Assembly: GCF_042100115.1 (NCBI RefSeq)
Contig: NC_091280.1
Location: 992,001 to 1,056,000, forward strand
Direction of reading: 5' to 3'
Source of the DNA: Alternaria dauci
Taxonomy: Eukaryota; Ascomycota; Dothideomycetes; Pleosporales; Pleosporaceae
DNA length: 64,000 nt
The notes beneath the pieces were generated by a model. That model ran no database searches and was not told where the DNA came from. It worked only from the letters and a program-made list of their open reading frames with translations. Made by a program: the position numbers and the translations under genes. Shown here one piece after another: positions 56,637 to 64,000 of the stretch. How positions within the stretch are numbered: position 1 is the first letter of the stretch; every line of letters starts with the position of its first letter.

Positions 56637-58102
56637 TTAGAAGTAGTTGCCCTTGGGAATGGCACAGAAGATGCCGACGGCCACGGCGGAGATGATGAAA
56701 GCACCGATGATGGCCTGGAGGAAGATGGTATCCTGGATTTGGCGGAGAGCGGGTTCCTGAACCCAGACTTCGCGGTCGAATACCTTTCGGATAACATTGC
56801 GCTTCTCGTATTTGGCGACCCATGGCTCATCTTCCCAAGAATTGCTTGATGCATGTGAGTCAACGCTCTGGACAGAGTCGGACTTGGAGTCGTAGCTTTG
56901 GGGCTCGTCATCAGATGCAAAGAGCTCCCATGGACGCAGATGTCGGTGATGCATGCCGTGCAAGACGACGCACATGCCCTTCCATGCTGCGATCAATGTT
57001 GAGATACCGATGAAGAATCCAATGAGAGAGATGACACGCCATGCACGACCGGCACTGCTAAGAGTGAGGATAATCGCGACTATCGAGCCAGCCACGATGC
57101 CGAAGATACCGAGACCGCGGGCGAAAATGACTCGAGGACGGTTGCCGTTGCAAATGGTCCAGCGGATAAAGTTGGGGTGCGCCTGGCAACGGAGCGACCA
57201 CTCGACAGTCGTGATGATGTCGTTGAACGCCGACGGGTGCGTCGTGTTCTGCAGAGCGTGCAGCAGTGCTGTGCGCTCTTTTGACGAGAGATTCAGTTGG
57301 CGTGAACCATTGTCGGCAATATAGATGGAGATGATGCGATTAATTTCTTCTCGGTAAGGCTGGACAGATACTGTGGCGGATGAGCGATTGGACACTAAAG
57401 AAGAGAGGACATTGGCAAAGATTATACTCACGTGGTTTCCACTTTAGTCCTGCGTTGTCGAACGCACCATCAGCACGTTTAGTGTGATTGATTTTACCGG
57501 TAGTCATGCTCTCATCGTACGAGTCAAGAGAATACTCGCGTCCAGGCTCGACACTGGTAGGTGTACGAGGAGGAGTGAAGAAGGGATTGTGACTATCCTT
57601 GTCCGATTCAGCGACCTTGCCCTCGCTGGCGAAGTCGGTTCCTTTCAAGATGGCTGCAGCATCGGCATTGAATTTTACTGGGCTGTTCTTGGCGTCGGGG
57701 GTCTTCTCGCCAGTCCATTCGGGCGACAGAACCCTTTCGCTCTCTGGTAGCGCATTGAAACGCTTGACATAGTCGCGGTACCAAAGGAAGAATTGCAGGT
57801 TCTCTGCCGACAACTCAATGTACTTGAGAAAGTTCATGAAGTCACGGACCGTGCAGGGCTGGCAAGTGTCAGTAATGCTACTTGCAACGGCCATGCATAC
57901 AAGAATGGGTACGTACAGGGCAAGCACCGCCAGCGATGATGGTGTCAAAGGACAGGGCCTCGGGGATACCGTTGGACATGCCGCTGTTGCCAGACTTGAC
58001 TGAGTCATGGATTGACCTCCGCTGCTCGTCGCTCGAGGTGGTCGAGGCAGTCCCTGGGCGGGAGACACGCTCAGGACGGCGATAGGACAGAGAATAGACC
58101 AT
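56637..58102 (-). CDS. RGS-domain protein with three C-terminal membrane segments (Rax1-like)
   Basis: Three exons (57917-58102, 57432-57858, 56637-57370) give 448 residues; the joins restore CPPCTVRDFMNFLKYIELS and KWKPLSVQPYREEI. The RGS region (about 60-270) opens with TVRDFMNFL and ENLQFFLWYRDY and resumes with PYREEINRIISIYI; a long polar insert divides the two halves. Three membrane helices follow (GIFGIVAGSIVAIILTL, VISLIGFFIGISTLIAAW, AIIGAFIISAVAVGIF). RGS plus three TM and about 440 residues match yeast Rax1, which marks bud sites, and related fungal RGS membrane proteins. Such proteins may tune heterotrimeric G-protein signalling; GTPase-accelerating activity cannot be judged from sequence. 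The N-terminal 40 residues are Ser/Arg-rich. Confidence 0.88.
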
Positions 58103-61100
58103 ATTGAGTAGGCTGTGGGGTTGACGTCTGCTCGGGAAGGAACGTGGTAACGTTGCGGGGCAGTGACGACAACGCTTGTCAAGTCGCGTGGTCGTTTGTG
58201 GGAAATGAGCAAGAACAACCGTATTACACGCACCGAGACGCCGCGTGAAGATTGAATGCTATATACGTACTCCTCGATCGATGGGGGCGAGTGGAGTACC
58301 GAGCCTGGGCTAAGGGAAGATTTGGGAATGAGCTGTCTGCGTAGTCGACCAGTCGCTGCGCACAGAGACGGCTTTCTGTAAGGCAGATAGTAGCACGGAC
58401 CTGACTAGCAGAGAGCGGGCAAAGGGCTGAGATGGAGGTAAAAGAAGTTTGCGCCGTGCGTCTCGAGGGGTGAAGTTGGTAGAGATGGTGCCGTGTTTAT
58501 ACCCAACTCTCGGCATGGCCACCTACCCATACCCAGCTCGGCCAAAAAGCGCTTCATTCGCGACAGAGCACATGGCTCTCCACCTTCACTGCTTCCTGCC
58601 GCCTGCGGGCATTTGCCCAAATGAGACTTGGCTGTAGCGTGGGGACGTCAAGGCCTGGCTGCACATGGGATCCTCGAGGTCGCCGACGAGTAGGCGCGCC
58701 CCACGGCGAGCGTAGACTGCAGCAACCGCGACAGATGGCAGAGGCTAGCATACCGGGACGTGAAAATGTGCACTAGCGCCACGCGCCGTGAGGAGTCGGC
58801 AATCTGGGCAGAACCCGTGTCGATCGTCTGGACGCGGATTAGCTCCCCCCTGGCACGATTGCCAATCCCTTCCCGCTTGACCAACTTCCTGGCTCTGGAA
58901 AACACACCGTGGCGCCGACGGTCAAATGTCACATTGCGATGCAGCCGTTGGGAAATGAAGACTCGACACGCCCACCTTGTCAGAATGTCTTGGTCTTCTA
59001 CCGATGCAAGAGACACCTCAACGCTCGCAAGTGCGGGTGGAGAACCGAAACGAGCGGCAGTGACGATGCTGTTTTGAGAAGCTGCAAAAGCTCCAGAAAC
59101 GCGGAGTGACGTTCGCTCAGACAGCCACAATGTTCTTTTAGACAGCCACAAATTTCATAATCGCTCGCGATCGACAATGCATCCATAATGCCAGCAGCAA
59201 GCAAGTGCCAACACTCCAATCGGCAGCCGTCGTCGTCGTGATTAGCGGTCAGGATGCGCCTATGCAGCCTCTGCCTGCATCGCGCCCGGCCTCAAGTCGT
59301 CAACCACGCGTACCAAACTCTGCGACCATGGCCTCGCTTAAGCCTGGCCATTCTGCAACAGCTCGTCGCCAAAAGGTTTGCTTCGCGCTTTCATCACCTC
59401 GACAAGTATTGTGGCTTGCGAGTCATTGCCATAACGTTGAACCGGTGGGTAAGGCAAAAGCAGAGCTGATCGGGTCCCAGCCCGCTGCCAAACTGGTATG
59501 CAGCAGCGGCAAAAGCAAAAGTGCCGCCGACGACATGCCCAAGCTACAACCGAGATGGAGGAAACGCCACCACTGCCAGGACCTTGGAACTTGCAAAGTC
59601 CGGACTCCTCTGGTACCAGGCTGATAGAGACAAATGGGTATTACTCGGTGGAATACGTCGCGTCAACCCTGGATTTCATTCTACCTCTATAAACAGCATC
59701 GTCTTCGGCGAGGCATGAAGGGCCTTTTCTGCCGACACCCGTCGACGTCAAAGATGAATCGTGGGCACCGCGTCTGCACACTTGTCACTTGTGACTTCAG
59801 CGCCAGAGTCTGAGGATAGCCAAAACTCAAACCCTGTCCCAGTCGAGTGTTGATCGATCATGCGCCTACCTGCAAGCGTACCAGACGCGAAACTATCTGT
59901 ACCAAGCCCCGATCGAAGGTCTGTTGTGTTGCGCTTTGGTCCTGAGCTGGTAGCTCAAACGCCCCATATGAGCCGTACAGTGGTAGCGATGTAGCGATGT
60001 AGCGCTAAAGCTTAGATCCGCCGAAACTTTCAAAGTTGGGAACTTTGATACTGAGTCGCGACCGTCATTGGCAAAAGCAAACTCATGTCTTCAGAATTTC
60101 CCTAAGAATGTATGTGGGACACAACCTGCAGTAGCCACTTTGCGATGGCGAACATCGTGGGATGCGCACAAACTTTCAAGACATCATTTCAACCCTCGTG
60201 GAACTTGCGCAGCCCGCTCCGCATTTGGCCGGTCGAGTTTACTAAATCGGCCAGGCCAATAGCCCCCGTTCAGTGGGACGCTGATGCTAAGATCTAGGCA
60301 GCTTCTAGCGGCACGCGCTTTGGCCTCGCCGATTGGACTCAACCCACAGGTTGGGAAATTGACGTGATGTGAGTTGTGTGTGGCTTCCACCTCGACGCAT
60401 TGGACCCTGTGCATCCAGCCTGTGAACGGGATGTGTTTGCATGGAGTTGTTTCCTTCTTCTTCCCGTACAACGTCCCCGCTATTGCTTCCGAAGTCTTGG
60501 ATCTGGAAAAATGCCTTTCGTCGTACCGATGAAATGGGTTCAAGCCAGGATTGCCGTCATGTGTCTTTGCTAATCGACTGTAGACCAAAGAGCCTATTTT
60601 ACGAGTCTCAACGCCCCGCTCCTCGGTTTTGCTTTGACGTCATCAACCAGCAACATTCCCATGGAGGAAATCTCACGTCGCAGCACCGAACGTTTCAATA
60701 GACGGACAACCGGAGAGAGGGCATGTGTACGCGATGACAGCGGAAGGCTCAGGGGAAAACTCATGTTCGCGTGGACTGTCATGTAATGCGACACCTCCAA
60801 CATATGCGCTTGTTATTCTACAGATTGGTGCATTGAACGGCACATGAGATTCGCGTATGTCGCTGGCCCGTCGTTTGCAAAATCCCATACTCTCATCTCC
60901 GTCCCGTGCCTATACGCGAGCGTGGGATTCGTTTCGACCCAAGTCCAACTTCTAGACAACTGGAAGGACTGGCCGCTTTGTGGCCGATGCTACCGAAGCT
61001 GCCGTGGAGCTGATGGGAAGCGGCCTGTGTATGCATTCCGACCGCCTGGCGTTCTGGGTGGGCGCCGGCAATACATTCAACAAGTGGGTAGCCGGGTACG

Positions 61101-61773
61101 TCTGCTGGGTCTAGCGATCGAGGTAGCGGTCGCGAACCGAGTCCATGCGTTATGGTCCGTGAAGGTGAGTGCGCGGCTCGGTGTGCGTGGAGTTAATGCT
61201 GAGCGATAGAGGCAATCGCAACGCGTCGATAAGTATATATGGCAGGGACACCTGGTGACACCGGCCACGCTAGCCGGTCGCACCCGATGACTGGACGTGA
61301 CAGCATCGATTGCTGATCATTATCACGTTACGATGGTACCGCCAATGTGTACATCTCGCGGTAGCGTAGAGTCGCCAACTGCTTCTTGCAACTGACTGTG
61401 CAACGAACAATTTTTCTCATGGCGACTTCCAATGACAGTACCTGGTTGCGATCGGAAGAACATAGTAGTCCATGGTTTTCAGCTTCTGTTTGTCACTCGT
61501 GCTCCTTTCAAATCTCCATTTGCGGCGCCCATCGCACCGAACTGGTTTCGCGTCCTTGCAAGCCGTTCACACGCGGGACTCATTCTTCCTCGTCATGATG
61601 CCCGGAGAAGAGAGGCGATCAAACGGAGATGCAAGGTGAATGAGACCTCCAAAGACGTCCCATCTGTCGAACATGTTTTACGCAAAACAGCCCTTGACAA
61701 ACAAGTTGTCAATCATCCAAATACTTCAACCCTGATGCCAGTTCCTTCTATCCTCGCTCTACACATCGTCTAA
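58103..61773. other. Long region without supportable genes
   Basis: About 3.7 kb. Frames of up to 167 codons (58648-59151 minus, 59205-59624 plus, 60184-60588 minus) overlap opposite-strand frames and lack motifs. A palindromic CRE-like TGACGTCA lies at 60635-60642. A 52-codon open stretch at 60956-61114 preceded by a splice-acceptor-like TTCTAG has a protein-like sequence but no start or partner exon. The left end is the promoter region of the RGS gene. Confidence 0.45.
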
Positions 61774-62592
61774 ATGGCACCTTCCGGGCAAGAACCTCAA
61801 CATGCCTGCCGCACTCCGGTCGCTGCGATGGAAACTACCGATGAGCAACCGCTGCCCCAGGCTCCAGGGTTGGGTTTCCAGGTCCTCCATTACTACAGGT
61901 CTTCCTTGGATCCGGATTCTCCGCTTATCATACATCTTATCGGCATTTATCACACCTTTGCCCTCGCCCAAGCGGCAGCCTTGTCCAAACTACAGCGCAC
62001 ATTAAACGATTACCTTCGCACAGGGTACTACGGCCGCTACTGTGACCTGATCGATTGCCGATTTCGGGGGCTGATCACGGTGTGCAAGGAGAGTATACTG
62101 AATGGTTATATGCTCATGCGCGAGATCCCGATGAGCGAATTTCGTATGGAGACGCTCAAGACCCGGCATGACGCATCAGGGGCAGCAACGCGTCTTGCAA
62201 ATGAGACATCACAGCCCGGAAACCCACGTCGAGGCTCCATCACCAACACACAGGTAACCGGCACTGCATGGCCAGCTGTCAAGCTGCCCGTCGCACCAGA
62301 GCAGCACAAAGAACCAGCAATTCCTAAGCGCATAGCGAAGCGGGGAGAACCGGTTGTGATGCACGAGTCTATTCCGTCATGTCCAAAATTCCCTCCACCA
62401 GGTGCCCAGTACGACGAAGAACGTCAGCCAGAATGGTCACAGACTCACATACCGTTGTTCGACCGGCGGGACGATGCACCGTTCCGTCGACCGGGCGAGA
62501 AGCAATACGCGCAAGTCATGGCCTTTTCGAGAGCTGCACCTGCTCCATGGACAACGCCTGTTCAGTCAGACTCTGGGCACAATAAAGAGTAA
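61774..62592 (+). CDS. Hypothetical protein, 272 aa
   Basis: An uninterrupted frame opening at ATG in TAAATGG. Residues 35-120 look folded: GLGFQVLHYYRSSLDPDSPLI, a helix rich in Ala and Leu (LAQAAALSKLQRTLNDYL), then YYGRYCDLIDCRFRGLITVC with four Cys in the segment. The rest (125-272) is disordered, rich in Pro, Arg and Gln, with acidic and basic patches. No signal peptide, membrane segment or catalytic motif is seen. I do not recognise a family. It may be a species- or order-level gene. Codon use is similar to neighbours. Confidence 0.5.
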   Translation: MAPSGQEPQHACRTPVAAMETTDEQPLPQAPGLGFQVLHYYRSSLDPDSPLIIHLIGIYHTFALAQAAALSKLQRTLNDYLRTGYYGRYCDLIDCRFRGLITVCKESILNGYMLMREIPMSEFRMETLKTRHDASGAATRLANETSQPGNPRRGSITNTQVTGTAWPAVKLPVAPEQHKEPAIPKRIAKRGEPVVMHESIPSCPKFPPPGAQYDEERQPEWSQTHIPLFDRRDDAPFRRPGEKQYAQVMAFSRAAPAPWTTPVQSDSGHNKE

Positions 62593-63085
62593 AAAACAGC
62601 AGCTTCCGGGGCTCCAAACAGCATATGATATGAGAGACACTGCCTGGTGTGTGGAAGAAGACGTGGCATAGCTACGACAGTCAATCATAAAAGATGGGGT
62701 TTCAGCCATGCTTCCACATGATCATTACATATGATCATGATCGGAAATGGTCTATCTGGTACGTGGTCTCAGTAAAATCGGTTCCCATACACATACAAGG
62801 GCCAGGAGCTGACTTCTCAGAATACACTCGAGGTAACAATACCATTCTTACATTCGGGAAAGAGCTTGTAAAGATTCTGCGTTTGACTTGTTGGTCATTT
62901 GATCGGGTGACCAAGCTTCATGCTGCACTGACAATGTCACTGTACCCTTGAAATCTCGTTCTAATGTTTAGTCTACCCTGCGCTTCCACAATGACATCCT
63001 AAACCCCACTTCCTGTAGGCTCTCGTCCTAACCACTCTCCCTACACCCTCCCACCTGAAACACCAATCGCAACCAAATCCACGGT
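62593..63085. other. Intergenic, no gene supported
   Basis: AT-rich spacer. No gene, RNA or repeat was recognised. Confidence 0.5.
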
Positions 63086-63424
63086 ATGCCCTGGCAAGTC
63101 TTCACCTTTCTCGGCGCCACCGCCACCGTCAGGACCCCTGGCGAATGCGCCCCCGGCACGTACCGCTGCGACCTCGCCCTCACTACAATCGAAACGCGTG
63201 CTTCGTACGGCTGATTCATGGCTCTGGAATACGAATCAAATGCTTGCATTATCAATACCATTAACGGTGTGCACTGCTGCTATGATGCTTGCAACACGAG
63301 GCATGTGCACTATGGGGTTGAGTATGACGATCCGATTGCTTATTGTGATGCAGCGAACCTCAATACAACAACGAGATACCAAAGGAAGGGCGCTCAAGTG
63401 GCTTGCATGAGAGTTTTGCTGTAG
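63086..63424 (+). pseudogene. Relic of a small cysteine-rich protein
   Basis: From ATG at 63086 the frame reads 42 codons to TGA at 63212-63214. It then continues in the same frame for another 69 codons to TAG at 63424. The first part holds PGECAPGTYRC, a motif seen in small secreted fungal Cys-rich proteins. The second part holds further Cys (NACII, GVHCCYDAC, AYCDAAN, VACMR). The smooth spread of Cys over both parts suggests one protein interrupted by a stop. The usual signal peptide is absent, so an upstream exon may be lost or unrecognised. Role unknown; an effector-like ancestry is only a guess. Confidence 0.4.
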
Positions 63425-63850
63425 CTTCTAGGCTGGCACATCCCTGTAGTGAACTACATTTTGCCATGCTTCGGTATCTGCTACTCCTGAAGATCTTCTC
63501 ACATCCATAGGACATGTCTGACAAGTGGATTAGTCACTCACATCCACAGACCAATCGGTGAGTACCAGCGACTACTGCACGTTGGAAAGAGGGTGTGTGG
63601 GGTTCCACCGACCAATGCAGGTGTGAGTGGGGCTCTGCGGAAGAGGCGTTCGACGTAGAAGCAATAAGAACACACAAATGTGGAGTTCCATTTTGTTAAT
63701 CAGATCTACAAGATCTACCTGCCGAAATAGCAATTATGTCAGGATGACCGACACGTGATCATGTGAGCGGCCGTCAAAGCTTCTCCAGCCAGTTCATTCT
63801 CTGCGTTGTCAACAAAAGCAAATCAAGACAAAGAAATGACAGGAAGTGAT
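63425..63850. other. Intergenic, no gene supported
   Basis: No gene or repeat was recognised. It includes the 3' flank of the gene entering from the right edge. Confidence 0.5.
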
Positions 63851-64000
63851 CTACGCGCGAAACGCCTTGAAATTTGAAGCAACATCCCGCGTCGCATTCA
63901 AGTGCCCTGGAAGCGCGGGGATCCAGTCCTGATCACCAATGTCCTCGATGACCTTACGCGGCACGCTACAGCTGTTCATCATCTCCATGCTTTGTGTTTT
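63851..64000 (-). CDS. C-terminal fragment of a gene that runs off the window
   Basis: On the minus strand a frame is open from the edge of the window and ends at TAG (63851-63853). The 49 visible residues include CSVPRKVIEDIGDQDWIPAL and the end ASNFKAFRA. They look like a folded protein end, with no low-complexity sequence. The family is not recognisable from this piece. An ATG lies within the fragment, but the open frame extends to the edge, so the start is probably outside. Confidence 0.5.
   Translation of the reverse strand, partial: KTQSMEMMNSCSVPRKVIEDIGDQDWIPALPGHLNATRDVASNFKAFRA

Noticed and set aside
58648..59151. 167-codon minus-strand frame
   Set aside because: It overlaps plus-strand frames of similar length and shows no protein-like pattern.

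Overview
The window looks like nuclear DNA of a filamentous ascomycete. Genes are compact and lie on both strands. Most have short introns of about 45-75 nt with GTAAGT-like donors and CTAAC/CTGAC-like branch sites. The content includes a PAS hybrid histidine kinase, a C2H2 factor with a fungal-specific transcription-factor domain, an RGS membrane protein, an AsaB/CmcJ-like oxygenase and a fungal MetAP2. A Dothideomycete (Pleosporales-like) host is my best inference, not something the sequence proves. Exon/intron models were built by hand from splice signals, reading phase and conserved motifs.

Layout. 1-18.7 kb: a small zinc-ribbon-like protein, two unrecognised proteins, a Fic1/Inn1-type C2 cytokinesis protein, a Thr/Tyr-rich membrane protein, methionine aminopeptidase 2, an AsaB-like oxygenase and an SDR. 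19.0-19.2 kb: a tRNA-Arg(ACG) gene with the usual anticodon-loop intron plus a second 56-bp GT-AG insert inside the T-loop. 20.4-29.2 kb: a hybrid histidine kinase, then a head-to-head pair of RING-type paralogues, one of them decayed. 29.2-35.1 kb: about 5.9 kb with no supportable gene. 35.1-51.2 kb: C2H2 transcription factor, small basic protein, tail-anchored aldehyde dehydrogenase, type II membrane glycosyltransferase, Gal80-like oxidoreductase, LDH2-type dehydrogenase, a protein with two PARP-type zinc fingers, and a second SDR. 51.6-64 kb: a 930-residue unknown protein, a SnoaL-like protein, an RGS/three-TM (Rax1-like) protein, an unrecognised 272-residue protein, a relic of a small cysteine-rich protein, and the C-terminus of a gene running off the right edge.

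The genes do not form an obvious pathway. There is no polyketide synthase, NRPS or terpene synthase, so the oxygenase, SDRs and SnoaL-like gene cannot be called a metabolite cluster. The most unusual element is the tRNA-Arg gene at 19067-19204. Removing an intron-like 56-bp piece restores a complete cloverleaf and a consensus B box, so a spliceosomal-type intron appears to sit inside an RNA polymerase III gene.
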